NCBI GenBank assembly: GCA_963777355.1
Contig: CAVZQK010000010.1
Span: forward strand, 638,643-702,642
Reading direction: 5' to 3'
DNA: 64,000 nt
Source of the DNA: DATJHM01 sp963777355
GTDB taxonomy: Bacteria > Chloroflexota > Ktedonobacteria > Ktedonobacterales > Ktedonobacteraceae
Shown in pieces: positions 46,221-55,268 of this stretch (positions within the stretch are counted from its first letter, which is position 1; each line of letters starts with the position of its first letter). The notes under the pieces were generated by a model. The model saw only the letters and a program-made list of their open reading frames with translations, was not told where the DNA came from and made no database searches. Position numbers and translations under genes: made by a program.

Positions 46221-46443
46221 AAGACAGGCTTCAAAGCGCGGGGTCTTACGGGCCGTTCGATAAAGCTGTCAGCATAGTATGAAGCAGACACCGCGCTTCA
46301 TTGAGGAGTACTTGCCTCCATGAAGTGCGGCGGCTGTCAGTCACTCGAAAGTATGCTGGTTGGCGCTTCCAAAAATACAGACGAATATATCCATCTTTTA
46401 TTGCTCTCTTCTTCTCATTCTTCATATAGAAGGAAACACATTT
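46221..46443. other. intergenic region before the GH31 gene
   Basis: This holds the second GGCTTCAAAGC copy and no recognisable remainder of the GH87 gene. The ribosome site AGAAGGAAAC lies about 10 bases before ATG 46444. No clear promoter was found, so GH31 may originally have been transcribed from the operon promoter before the insertion. Confidence 0.4.
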
Positions 46444-48912
46444 ATGGAGATGGTACCACCAGCAAGCGCGAATGTGCGTTTGTTCTCTCCCCCTCCTCCT
46501 GGATATCAAGCCTTTGGGGCTGCGGAGATTGTGACAAAGAATACCTCGCAGGTCTGCTTGCAGGCTGGCTCTGCCACTGTCGAGGTGATGGTACTTGCTC
46601 CCGACCTGTTTCGCGTCGGGATATTTCCTGCTGGGCGTGCTATAGACTATTCGTCTGTGGCCGTTGTGGATCAGGAGTGGCAAGCAGGAGTGGTGAAGAT
46701 CGTTGAAGGGGATGAGGAGGTAACTATTACAACTTCTATCGCGACTGCTCATCTTTCGCTCGCCCCGTTGCGTCTTCATTTCACAGATCCCACAGGCCGC
46801 ACCTTTGCAGCAGATGATGTAGAACTGGGGATGGGCTGGTTTCCTTCTCCAGAACAGGCCTCTGTGAGCGATCTTGTGAATCCTGCTGCGATCTTAGGAT
46901 CGCCTGTGCGTGTCTATAAAAAGCATCATGCCGACGAGCACTATTTTGGCTGCGGCGAACGCACAGGTGAGCTGAACAAGACAGATTCTCACCAGCTTTT
47001 CTGGAATATTGATCCGCCCCGTGGCCATACTGCCCTCCAGAATAATCTCTATGTTTCGATCCCTTTTACCATGATTCTGGCAGATGGACAGGCCTGGGGC
47101 CTCTTTCTTGATAGTACCTGCCGGGTTGAGTTCGATCTGGCGCATGAAGATCCTCGCCGCTCCTGGTTCGGTGTCGCCAATGGTGATCTCGTGTATTATG
47201 TATTCTGTGGCCCGACTCCTCAAGCGGTTCTCGCCGGCTATACTGCCCTGACGGGCCATACTCCGCTCCCCCCGTTATGGTCGTTAGGCAATGGGCAGAG
47301 CCGCTTTAGCTATGAGACGGCTGACGAGGTTCGCTCTATTGCCCATATGTTTCGTGAACGGGATATCCCCTGTGATACGCTCTATCTCGATATTGATGCC
47401 CTGGACGGGTATCGCGTCTTTACCTGGGACCGTACACGCTTTCCTGATCCAGAGGGGCTGTTTGCTGAACTGCAAGCGCTGGGATTTCATATAGTTTGTA
47501 TTGTCGATGCCGGGGTCAAGGTTGACCTACAGTCTTCGGTGTACCTTGAGGGCAGAGACCGCGATCTCTATTGTAAGACAGCCCAGGGGACTGATTACCA
47601 GAATGCTGTCTGGCCGGGAATCTGCGTGTTTCCTGATTTTACTAATCCTGAGACCCGCTTCTGGTGGGGCGAGCAACATCGCCCCTTGCTTGATGCTGGC
47701 GTCGCTGGTATCTGGTCTGATATGAATGAACCAGCTCTCTTTATTCCTTTAAATTCAACTATGCCCGATGAGGTGATTTATCCAGGGGAAAATAGAGCCA
47801 GATTGCATCTTCAGGTGCATAACGCCTATGGATCATTGATGGTTCAGGGGACGCGGGAAGGTCTTCTGCGTCTACGCCCTGATCAGCGACCATTTATTAT
47901 TACGCGTTCTGGCTACGCGGGAGTCCAGCGCCACGCTCTCGTTTGGACGGGGGATAACTCTTCTACCTGGGACCATCTCGCGATGAGTCTCCCGCAGTTG
48001 CTGAATCTCGGACTCTCTGGTGTGGGCTGGGCTGGCGTCGATATTGGTGGATTTTATGGCGATGCGAGCGGCGAATTGCTTGCCCGCTGGACCGAATTTG
48101 GTATCTTTCAGGCCTTCTGTCGCAATCATTCGGAAAAACAAACTCTTCACCAGGAGCCGTGGGTCTTTGGTGAACCGTATGAAACGATTTGTCGCAGTAT
48201 GCTGAAGCTACGTCAGCGCCTGTTACCGTATCTTTATACGCTTTTTGACGAATGTCAGCGCACCGGTTCCCCTCTTCTGCGCCCACTTTTTTGGTCCTAT
48301 CCGGAGGATACGAGCACGTATGCTCTCGAAGATGAGGTGTTCTGTGGCGATGCTTTCCTTGTGGCACCGATTACCCGTCCCGGTAGGACATATCGTTATG
48401 TCTATATTCCCTCTGGAAGCTGGTTTCACTTCTGGACCGCTACCCGGCTGGAGGGTCCGACTCACATCGTAGCATATGCTCCTCCTGGTCAACCCGCTTT
48501 CTATGTTCGGGCTAATACCGCTGTGCCTCTCTGGCCTGCCAGCAGCTATGTGGATCAAGAGCAGACTGACCCGCTGACTTTTCTCATTTTCCCAGCTGAG
48601 GGGAGTGGCTACTCAACCCTGTACGAAGATGCTGGCGATGGCTACGCATATCGAAACGGCGTCTATGCAAGACGTACCATTACCTGTACAGTGGAGGCCG
48701 GCGATATTCATGTGCTGATAAGTGCACAGGAAGGAACTTTCGTTGCTGCCAGAAAGCGCGTTCGCTTAGAACTACGCGCCGTCTCTGCTGCCCCGGCGAG
48801 TATCCTCCTTGAGGGATTTGAGCCTGCCTGGCACTACTACCCAGATTCTCGCACTCTCATTGTCGATCTGGAAGCGACATGTGAAGCAATGGATATTCTG
48901 ATTCAGTTTTAA
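46444..48912 (+). CDS. glycoside hydrolase family 31 alpha-glucosidase
   Basis: 822 residues from ATG 46444 (an earlier in-frame ATG at 46360 is less likely). It has an N-terminal beta-sandwich, then the barrel: PLPPLWSLGNGQSRFSYETA, YLDIDALDGYRVFTWD, the nucleophile in AGIWSDMNEPALF, TRSGYAGVQRHALVWTGDNS with the acid/base Asp, and GVGWAGVDIGGFYGDASGEL. The distal sandwich ends near 48900. It has no signal peptide, so it should act in the cytoplasm on imported oligosaccharides, releasing glucose from alpha-linked ends. This fits the GH87-ABC transporter pathway upstream. Confidence 0.9.
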   Translation: MEMVPPASANVRLFSPPPPGYQAFGAAEIVTKNTSQVCLQAGSATVEVMVLAPDLFRVGIFPAGRAIDYSSVAVVDQEWQAGVVKIVEGDEEVTITTSIATAHLSLAPLRLHFTDPTGRTFAADDVELGMGWFPSPEQASVSDLVNPAAILGSPVRVYKKHHADEHYFGCGERTGELNKTDSHQLFWNIDPPRGHTALQNNLYVSIPFTMILADGQAWGLFLDSTCRVEFDLAHEDPRRSWFGVANGDLVYYVFCGPTPQAVLAGYTALTGHTPLPPLWSLGNGQSRFSYETADEVRSIAHMFRERDIPCDTLYLDIDALDGYRVFTWDRTRFPDPEGLFAELQALGFHIVCIVDAGVKVDLQSSVYLEGRDRDLYCKTAQGTDYQNAVWPGICVFPDFTNPETRFWWGEQHRPLLDAGVAGIWSDMNEPALFIPLNSTMPDEVIYPGENRARLHLQVHNAYGSLMVQGTREGLLRLRPDQRPFIITRSGYAGVQRHALVWTGDNSSTWDHLAMSLPQLLNLGLSGVGWAGVDIGGFYGDASGELLARWTEFGIFQAFCRNHSEKQTLHQEPWVFGEPYETICRSMLKLRQRLLPYLYTLFDECQRTGSPLLRPLFWSYPEDTSTYALEDEVFCGDAFLVAPITRPGRTYRYVYIPSGSWFHFWTATRLEGPTHIVAYAPPGQPAFYVRANTAVPLWPASSYVDQEQTDPLTFLIFPAEGSGYSTLYEDAGDGYAYRNGVYARRTITCTVEAGDIHVLISAQEGTFVAARKRVRLELRAVSAAPASILLEGFEPAWHYYPDSRTLIVDLEATCEAMDILIQF

Positions 48913-48926
48913 GAAGAAGTCTCTGC

Positions 48927-49379
48927 TCAAGAAAAGAGGTTCCACAGTCCTCCGCGCCTTTTTGTTTTATCAAGGATCGTCATATCGAAGATTGCCCCGG
49001 TGAGGATGGCTCCACGGATATCCGCTGAGGTGAGATCTGCCACTTTGAGGTTTGCATTACTAAGATCAGCCTCTCGCAGATCGGCTTCTCGGAGGTTGGC
49101 AGCGTGCAAATTCACTCCCCGCATGTTCGCCAATCTCATATCTGTCCCACTGAGGTTCGCCAATGTGAGATTGGCCTCTTTCAAATTCACCGCTCGTAAG
49201 TTCGCACCACTGAGATTCGCCATGTTGAGATTCGTTTTGCTGAGATCGAAACTTTTGAGGTCCATCCCACTGAGGACCGCTTTACTGAGATCAAGCAGTA
49301 CTTCTGGATGTTTCTGCCGCCACTGATTCCATTCTACTGCCCCACTTTTAAGAAGATAGAGATGTTCTTGCTGCGCCAT
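48927..49379 (-). CDS. pentapeptide repeat protein
   Basis: 150 residues. From about residue 30 to 130 nearly every fifth position is Leu/Met/Ile with Ala before it (LSKTNLNMANLSGANLRAVN, MRLANMRGVNLHAANLREAD, LREADLSNANLKVADLTSAD), forming a short right-handed quadrilateral helix. Such proteins may mimic DNA or act as scaffolds. The N-terminal ~25 residues (HLYLLKSGAVEWNQWRQKHP) are a cap often seen in cyanobacterial and Ktedonobacteria members. Convergent with GH31. Confidence 0.85.
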   Translation of the reverse strand: MAQQEHLYLLKSGAVEWNQWRQKHPEVLLDLSKAVLSGMDLKSFDLSKTNLNMANLSGANLRAVNLKEANLTLANLSGTDMRLANMRGVNLHAANLREADLREADLSNANLKVADLTSADIRGAILTGAIFDMTILDKTKRRGGLWNLFS

Positions 49380-50027
49380 TTCTTGTGTCTCCTACTTATG
49401 ACAATTGGTCCTCGTTCTATCCAGGTATCGCCTGGAAACTCTTGTAAGAATCAAATCTCTTTTTACCTTAGCAAGCGTGGTTTTTATTATAGAGGAGCTA
49501 GACATACTTAGCAAGTAAATCTCACTTTCGGGTCATTCTAGAGATGATACTTGTACTAGAAATTACTTGTACTAGAAATTACTTGTAAATCCCTTCAAGA
49601 GGCCATTGTGAGAAGATGTAACTTCTGCTATTATTTGGAAATGAACTGCACAGTTGCAGAATCTGTACTTCAGGCAGGATACTCTCAAGGATAGCCAGAA
49701 CTATCTCTACCGTAGCCCATATGTCCTTTTTCATTGATATTGTTCAATTTACACAATATAATCGCCTTGATTGGTTGCATCACTGATGAAATGCCAGTTC
49801 TTTTTTATTCAATTGGTATTTTAACAGCATTTCTCGTAAAAAACGCAGGACGAAAAGGCAACGGTTCACACTCAAAATAAATCTTGAAACCGAGGCTTTT
49901 TGTATCAGCAGTATTACACAAGAGAAGAGGCAAAACAGATGGGCAATAGCTTTGCTGAAGATGCTTCCAACGAATTTGGTCATCTAAAGCGATCTGAATA
50001 AAAATTTGATAACGAGGTCCGAATCTT
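49380..50027. other. 648-base AT-rich region with a 16-base tandem repeat
   Basis: ACTTGTACTAGAAATT occurs twice in tandem at 49549-49564 and 49565-49580, followed by the partial ACTTGTA. The repeats could bind a regulator of the membrane-protein gene at 50028 or of the pentapeptide gene. One minus-strand frame (49780-49983) is open but does not look like a protein. Confidence 0.4.
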
Positions 50028-51086
50028 ATGAATCAACTTGCGCCACAAGAAAAACTATCCCCTCTTCCTCAACGTTCCCAGCAGTCATTATCTGAAGAAA
50101 AAGAGTCAGGAATATTGTACTGGTGGTATCGTATGACCTCTCCTCCCGCGCCAAAAGAAAATGCCTCGTTCGAGGAGCGAGAACTCTTTCGTCGTGGGCG
50201 CACCGGTAGCCAAATTAGTATTGCTCTCTTTCTTCTGCTCTTTATTTCCGTCCCGGCAGCCATTGCCGGGTCCAACTCGTTACTCGTTATAATCCTGATC
50301 ATCGACTTCTTTATTCTTATCTCTGCGATGATCTTCAATCGTTTGAAAAGGGTCAGCATTGCTGGTATTCTGGTTGTTCTTGCTTTTACTGCCAGTCCCA
50401 CTATGAATATTTTGACGACTCCGATGGGCGTGAACACCAGTGCCTTGCCGGTGTTCGGCCTCCTGGTGCTTCCCGTGATGTGCGCAGTCTCTTTTCTTCC
50501 TCCCCGCTGGGTGTTCGTGATTGCCTTTCTCAATTGTGTTTTTACCTTCGTTGTCTTGAAGTTCCTCCCTAGTTCGGGGGAATTGCATCAGGTTCTCATC
50601 GCTGCCTTTCCGGGCATTGTGACCCCGATTATTCTGAGTCAGGGTATCGTCTCCATTGTGGCCTTCCTCTGGGTGAATGGCGCTCGCACGGCTCTCCGCC
50701 GTGCTGATCGGGCCGAGCATATCGCTGAACTGGAAGAAGCCGAGATCAAGCGACAAGAACAACAGCTTCTGCTCAGCAGACAGATTGAAGATGGTATTCA
50801 ACAGATTACGACAACAATCAGTCTGGCTGCCAATGATGTTAGCGCTCGCGTTCCTCTAAGCCAGGAAAATGTTTTATGGCGAGCAGGTATGGCAATTAAT
50901 ACTCTTTTGAATCGGTTACAAGGCTCTAAACAAAATCAGGAAGAACTGACAAGAACATACACGTTTGCGAAACAGGTCGAAAAGTGTATTAGAGAGGGAA
51001 AACCTATTCAGTTATCAGGATGGACTGGAACAGCCCTCGATCCGATTATTGTGGCATATAACGAGCGAGTCTCATCAAAAAAATAG
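50028..51086 (+). CDS. multi-pass membrane protein with cytoplasmic coiled coil
   Basis: 352 residues. After ~60 polar residues there are about six membrane helices in three pairs: SIALFLLLFISVPAAIAGSN and LLVIILIIDFFILISAMIFN; the GILVVLAFTASPTMNI region and LPVFGLLVLPVMCAVSFLPP; VFVIAFLNCVFTFVVLKFLP and the GIVTPIILSQGIVSIVAFLW region. After the last helix comes a charged helical segment (EHIAELEEAEIKRQEQQLLL) and a HAMP-like region. This resembles the front half of a receptor kinase or chemoreceptor, but no kinase or signalling domain follows. Function is unknown. Confidence 0.6.
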   Translation: MNQLAPQEKLSPLPQRSQQSLSEEKESGILYWWYRMTSPPAPKENASFEERELFRRGRTGSQISIALFLLLFISVPAAIAGSNSLLVIILIIDFFILISAMIFNRLKRVSIAGILVVLAFTASPTMNILTTPMGVNTSALPVFGLLVLPVMCAVSFLPPRWVFVIAFLNCVFTFVVLKFLPSSGELHQVLIAAFPGIVTPIILSQGIVSIVAFLWVNGARTALRRADRAEHIAELEEAEIKRQEQQLLLSRQIEDGIQQITTTISLAANDVSARVPLSQENVLWRAGMAINTLLNRLQGSKQNQEELTRTYTFAKQVEKCIREGKPIQLSGWTGTALDPIIVAYNERVSSKK

Positions 51087-51223
51087 AAGCAATGATGTCT
51101 CAAGGTGCGTGTGGAGTATCACATACACGTCAATGCAGACGTGGACTTCGTCACAACGGACGTGAACAGTTCTTTGTCTGATTGACAAGTATGTTGCTCC
51201 TTAAGAAGAAAGGGAGAAAACAA

Positions 51224-52519
51224 GTGCGTAGAGTTGTTATTACAGGAATGGGTGTCATTAGTCCTCTTGGAAATACAAGAGATGCTTTCTGGCAGGGACT
51301 GGTTGCAGGGCAGTCTGGGGCAAAATCACTCAAGGACATTATTCATGATGGTGGCCTTTTCGAGAAACTTGGTGCCGATTTTGCCTCGCAGGTGATTACT
51401 GAAGTGGAGCAGTTTGAAGAAGCTGAACAATTACCTGAGCATATTCGTCGGCGCGATCGCTATGTGCAGTTTGCGGTTGCGGCAGCACTGCAAGCTGTTC
51501 GTGATGCTCAATTGCAGGAAGCATCGGTTGCCACTCGCGCTAATTGGGGCGTTGCCTTTACTACTGCGGTGGGAGCGGCTGTGACTACTGAAGCTTCCTA
51601 TTGCCTGGCCACGCACGATGGACGTGAAGCGCTCGATCCAGCGAAGATCCCTGCTGATTTCTACCTGGATTTGATTTGCAATACCCCAGGCATACTTCTG
51701 GCTCAGTTACTCGATCTCCACGGGCCATGCGATGCTGTCTCCTCAGCGTGCGCAAGTGGCATTGATATCATTGGACAGGCCTATGAGTCGATACGCGATG
51801 GTGATGCAGATATTATGCTTACAGTGGCAAGCGAAGCTCCCCTCGCTCCTACAAGATTTGGGGGATGCGATGTTATCCATTGCTTATCGACGGGCTTCAA
51901 TGACCAGCCCAAGCTCGCATCTCGCCCATTCGACGCGGAGCGCAACGGATTTGTGATGGGCGAGGGCGCTGGGGCATTCATTTTGGAAGATTTCGATCAC
52001 GCAATCAAAAGAGGCGCTCCTATCTATGCAGAAATCACAGGTTTCGGTCTAAGAAGCAATGCGACCCATATGGTCAGTCTGAAACCTGCGGTTGCTCCCC
52101 ACTTAGCTGGTGCAATTATGCAAGCGATAAACAATGCAGGGATCAGGCCAGAAGACATTGACTATATCAATCCACATGCCAGTTCAACAAATCAAAATGA
52201 CCAGACTGAAACGCTTGCAATCAAACTAGCGCTGGGTGAGCATGCCTATAAGGTTCCGATGAGCGCGACTAAGTCAGAACTTGGTCATCCTCTTGGGACT
52301 TCTGGTATGTATGGCGTCATGGTAGCCGTGCTCAGTCTGACTCAAGGCGAAATTCATCCAACTATCAATTACAAAACCCCTGACCCTCTCTGTGATCTTG
52401 ATTGTGTGCCAAACGAGGCACGCCACTTCCAGGCAACACACGCCCTTGTAAATGCAAGCGGTTTTTCAGGGACTCATGCGACGCTCGTCGTAGAAAAAGT
52501 GAAGGAAGGAAACAAATGA
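51224..52519 (+). CDS. beta-ketoacyl synthase (FabF/KS-alpha type)
   Basis: GTG 51224 with AAGGGAG upstream gives VRRVVITGMGVISPLGN at residue 1; an in-frame TTG at 51182 is less likely. About 431 residues. The active site has Cys176 (VSSACASGIDIIG), His318 (INPHASSTNQND), Lys350 and His355 (SATKSELGHPLG), so the enzyme should be able to load an acyl chain and condense it with malonyl-ACP. The next gene overlaps by ATGA and encodes an inactive partner. The primary FabF of fatty-acid synthesis is usually beside acpP/fabG; here there is none, which suggests a specialised pathway. Confidence 0.85.
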   Translation: MRRVVITGMGVISPLGNTRDAFWQGLVAGQSGAKSLKDIIHDGGLFEKLGADFASQVITEVEQFEEAEQLPEHIRRRDRYVQFAVAAALQAVRDAQLQEASVATRANWGVAFTTAVGAAVTTEASYCLATHDGREALDPAKIPADFYLDLICNTPGILLAQLLDLHGPCDAVSSACASGIDIIGQAYESIRDGDADIMLTVASEAPLAPTRFGGCDVIHCLSTGFNDQPKLASRPFDAERNGFVMGEGAGAFILEDFDHAIKRGAPIYAEITGFGLRSNATHMVSLKPAVAPHLAGAIMQAINNAGIRPEDIDYINPHASSTNQNDQTETLAIKLALGEHAYKVPMSATKSELGHPLGTSGMYGVMVAVLSLTQGEIHPTINYKTPDPLCDLDCVPNEARHFQATHALVNASGFSGTHATLVVEKVKEGNK

Positions 52520-53700
52520 CCAATATCGTTGCTATTACTGGTATCGGGACACTGACACCAGCAGGAAGGGGCATCGCTGCGTTATGGGAGGGCATCTCCT
52601 CTCATGATACCTATCTCAAGCCCATCGATCCTCAAAGATATTTTGATCCTACCAACTATACTTGTCAGGTAGCTGGACAGGTGCCTTCCTTCAGCGATCC
52701 ACATCTCACGGACGCGATCATCGCACAGACAGATCGTTGCTCTCAAATGGCCTTTGTCGCTGTTGTTGATGCGCTTAAAATGGCGCAATTGCCACTGGAC
52801 TTTCGTGCTGAGAACTTGCCAATATCTGCAAAGCGGGTGGCATTAGCTATCTCTACTATCGCAGCCGGGTGGACCTATACAGAACGTGAGATGAACCATC
52901 TCTGGACGCAGGGACTGGGTGCAATGAACCGCTATGGTCTCACTGCTGGCTTCCCTGCCGGTCCACAGGGACATATAAGTATTCCCTTTGGGGTAGAAGG
53001 ACGCACTCGTACCTTTGTCTCCGAGCGGGCAAGCGGGGCTCAGGCACTGATTGAAGGGGCAAAAGCTATCCTGAACGGAGATGCAGAGATTGCCATCGCT
53101 GGTGGAACTGATGCTCCTATTACTCCACTCGTATGGTCAGCTTATGATCCTATGCTCCAGCCAACGAATCAATTGGATGACCAGGTGCCCACGAAGCAAA
53201 CAGGCATGCTGATTGGCGAAGGAAGCACGTTTCTTCTTCTTGAAGAGCGTGAGCACGCAAGGCGTCGCGGTGTTCCTATCCTGGCCGAGATTCATGGTTG
53301 GGGTAAACGCACAGATCCAAATCCTTTAGAAGGATCATTGGGAAGAGAGATGAAGTCGGCTATTCGTATAAGTTTGAACAAAGCTGGCATCCAGCCAGGT
53401 GATATCGGTGTGATATTTCCTGGTGGCCCCGCCCTTCCAGCAGAGGACGCAGCAGAATCTGCCGCGATACACGATACGTTTGAACGCCCGCTTCCTCTTA
53501 TCCTTCCCAAGTCCAAAATTGGGCATTTGCTCGGTGCCGCGACCCCAACAGATGTCGCTATTGCTGCATTGGCCCTCAATCAGCAAGCGCTTCCTTCTCA
53601 GGATATTCCTTATTCGGATCTGCCAATAGGATATGCGCTCATTCTCTCTACTGGACTAGGGGGTATGTATGCAAGCCTTATCTTGAGCAAATCTTCGTAG
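52516..53700 (+). CDS. ketosynthase-like chain-length-factor partner (KS-beta type)
   Basis: 394 residues of thiolase fold starting MTNIVAITGIGTLTPAGRGI, ATG overlapping the KS-alpha stop. The expected active-site segment reads FVSERASGAQALIEGAKAI: the Cys position is Arg171. The expected NPHAT segment reads VIFPGGPALPAEDA, so the first His is lost as well. Lys and the second His stay (LPKSKIGHLLGAATPTDVAI). It therefore cannot condense on its own and is likely a heterodimer partner, like the chain length factor of type II polyketide synthases, although those normally have Gln at the Cys site. Confidence 0.75.
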   Translation: MTNIVAITGIGTLTPAGRGIAALWEGISSHDTYLKPIDPQRYFDPTNYTCQVAGQVPSFSDPHLTDAIIAQTDRCSQMAFVAVVDALKMAQLPLDFRAENLPISAKRVALAISTIAAGWTYTEREMNHLWTQGLGAMNRYGLTAGFPAGPQGHISIPFGVEGRTRTFVSERASGAQALIEGAKAILNGDAEIAIAGGTDAPITPLVWSAYDPMLQPTNQLDDQVPTKQTGMLIGEGSTFLLLEEREHARRRGVPILAEIHGWGKRTDPNPLEGSLGREMKSAIRISLNKAGIQPGDIGVIFPGGPALPAEDAAESAAIHDTFERPLPLILPKSKIGHLLGAATPTDVAIAALALNQQALPSQDIPYSDLPIGYALILSTGLGGMYASLILSKSS

Positions 53701-53710
53701 TGGTCTTTTT

Positions 53711-53741
53711 ACAGCTACTAGCAACCGTTGCTAGTAGCTGT
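53711..53741. terminator. strong stem-loop after the ketosynthase pair
   Basis: ACAGCTACTAGCAAC and GTTGCTAGTAGCTGT form a 15-base perfect inverted repeat around one base. There is no T-run behind it on the + strand, so termination is plausible but not certain. It lies between the convergent ketosynthase and CoA-transferase genes and could serve both. Confidence 0.5.
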
Positions 53742-53863
53742 ACCTATCCTTAGAGCTCCCGCCTAAATAAGCTGAACAGAGGAGGGCAAAAGTTGTGGAA
53801 CAATAGGAGCGTTCTATTCGCTATGAAAGGTCTCCCCGTTTCCGGCTATTGCCACTCGTCTCA

Positions 53864-55102
53864 TTAGGAAACTCTCTTCTCTTCGAGCTCCGCTTGCTTG
53901 TCAGGATGTGCAATAGCCAGCAAGCGCCGTGTACGCTCGCGCAATGGTTGCCCACGTAGGTCCGCAACTCCAAACTCTGTGACGACCAACCCGGCATCAC
54001 TGCGTGCTGTGCTTACCGGACCTGCTAGCTGCGCGACGATCCTTTGCGACGGGATGACGAGGATGGGCAATCCCCCTCTGGAACGCGCCGCTCCACGGAA
54101 GAAATCTACCGCGCCTCCTACTGCACCAACATACTGACCATTTACTACTTCGGCATTGATCTGCCCCGAAAGATCGATCTCGATGGCCGAGTTGATCGCC
54201 ACAAATTTCTCTTGCGCTGCCAGCACTTCTGGATTATGGGTGTAGCTGGTCTCACGCAACTCTATGGCCGGATTGTGATCTGCATAAGAAAATAGCCGCT
54301 GTGACCCCATTAGTAATCCGCTGATAGTCTTTCCTCTGTCCAGACTCTTGCGTGTGTTGGTGATGACTCCTGCCTCCATCAGGTCTGCTACGCTGTCGTT
54401 GATTATTCCGGAATGCACACCCAGATCGCGCCGATCTACCATCTGCATGAGGATTGCTTCGGGCAATTTGCCAATGCCGAACTGAAGCGTAGACCCATCT
54501 TCTATCAGACCCGCAACATGTTTAGCTATGCTCTTCTCAAGTGGACCCGGCTCTATCCGCTTCATCTCGGCAGGTGCGCGAGAGCTATATACCACTATGT
54601 CAAGATCGGATTCGCTCAGCATTCGCCCACAAGCCGTCTGAGGTATCTGCTCGTTGACCTCTGCAATTACGACGCGAGCCGTATCAATTGCAGCTCTCAG
54701 GTAGTCTTCAGCAAGGCCAGGACTATAGCGGCCTTCCGCGTCCGCTGGCGCAAGTTGTACCAGGACAACATCAATTGGGATTACTCTCCTACGAAAAAAG
54801 TCGGGTAGCTGCGAGTAATGCACAGGGAGAATATCAAGCAGACCCGCTTTGTGTAGCGCCCGATTTCCTCCACTACCACAATAGGATAGGAAAGAGATAG
54901 TGTCAGCATGTTCAACCATTACGGTCTCTGAGGCCGGAATACCCAGGAAGCAGCGGAATCGCCCGATGCGTGCCCGCTGTTCCATAAGCTTCTCTGTCAA
55001 TGTGCATGGCTCTGCACAGGCCTGGCCCCAGATGACGGTATCCCCGCTTCGCACGTAACGGGAGAGGTCTAGCTCGTCAATCGATTCTAGTATCTCAGCC
55101 AT
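53864..55102 (-). CDS. acetyl-CoA hydrolase/CoA-transferase family protein
   Basis: 412 residues. Features include SGDTVIWGQACAEPCTLTEK, GSTLQFGIGKLPEAILMQMV, DLGVHSGIINDSVADLMEAG and INSAIEIDLSGQINAEVVNG with the Glu-containing CoA site, then YVGAVGGAVDFFRGA. The family includes 4-hydroxybutyrate, butyrate and acetate CoA-transferases and acetyl-CoA hydrolases; the exact acids cannot be fixed. It is divergent from the MaoC/CaiB/acyl-CoA dehydrogenase operon and probably shares its control. Confidence 0.8.
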   Translation of the reverse strand: MAEILESIDELDLSRYVRSGDTVIWGQACAEPCTLTEKLMEQRARIGRFRCFLGIPASETVMVEHADTISFLSYCGSGGNRALHKAGLLDILPVHYSQLPDFFRRRVIPIDVVLVQLAPADAEGRYSPGLAEDYLRAAIDTARVVIAEVNEQIPQTACGRMLSESDLDIVVYSSRAPAEMKRIEPGPLEKSIAKHVAGLIEDGSTLQFGIGKLPEAILMQMVDRRDLGVHSGIINDSVADLMEAGVITNTRKSLDRGKTISGLLMGSQRLFSYADHNPAIELRETSYTHNPEVLAAQEKFVAINSAIEIDLSGQINAEVVNGQYVGAVGGAVDFFRGAARSRGGLPILVIPSQRIVAQLAGPVSTARSDAGLVVTEFGVADLRGQPLRERTRRLLAIAHPDKQAELEEKRVS

Positions 55103-55208
55103 CGTTGCCTCAGATTTTTCTCTTGATGCATAAAGTATTTTAATCCCATTTATCTTAAAAATATCTGCGTTGTCAATATGTGCGATACAGTGGATGGTAA
55201 GGAGCGAG

Positions 55209-55245
55209 TATAATGGATTTGGTTCTTATTTGAAAACGAACGTTT
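55209..55245 (+). promoter_or_regulatory. -10 box and palindromic operator before the acyl-CoA operon
   Basis: TATAAT at 55209-55214 lies before AAACG-AA-CGTTT at 55234-55245, a perfect 5+5 inverted repeat. It is about 20 bases downstream of the -10 and 24 bases before ATG 55269, a good place for a TetR-type repressor. No clean -35 at 17 bases is visible. Confidence 0.45.
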
Positions 55246-55268
55246 AGCTGAAACTTGAGGTGAAAATT

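Noticed and set aside
49780..49983. 67-codon minus-strand gene
   Set aside because: It is AT-rich, has no ribosome site, and its composition fits chance.
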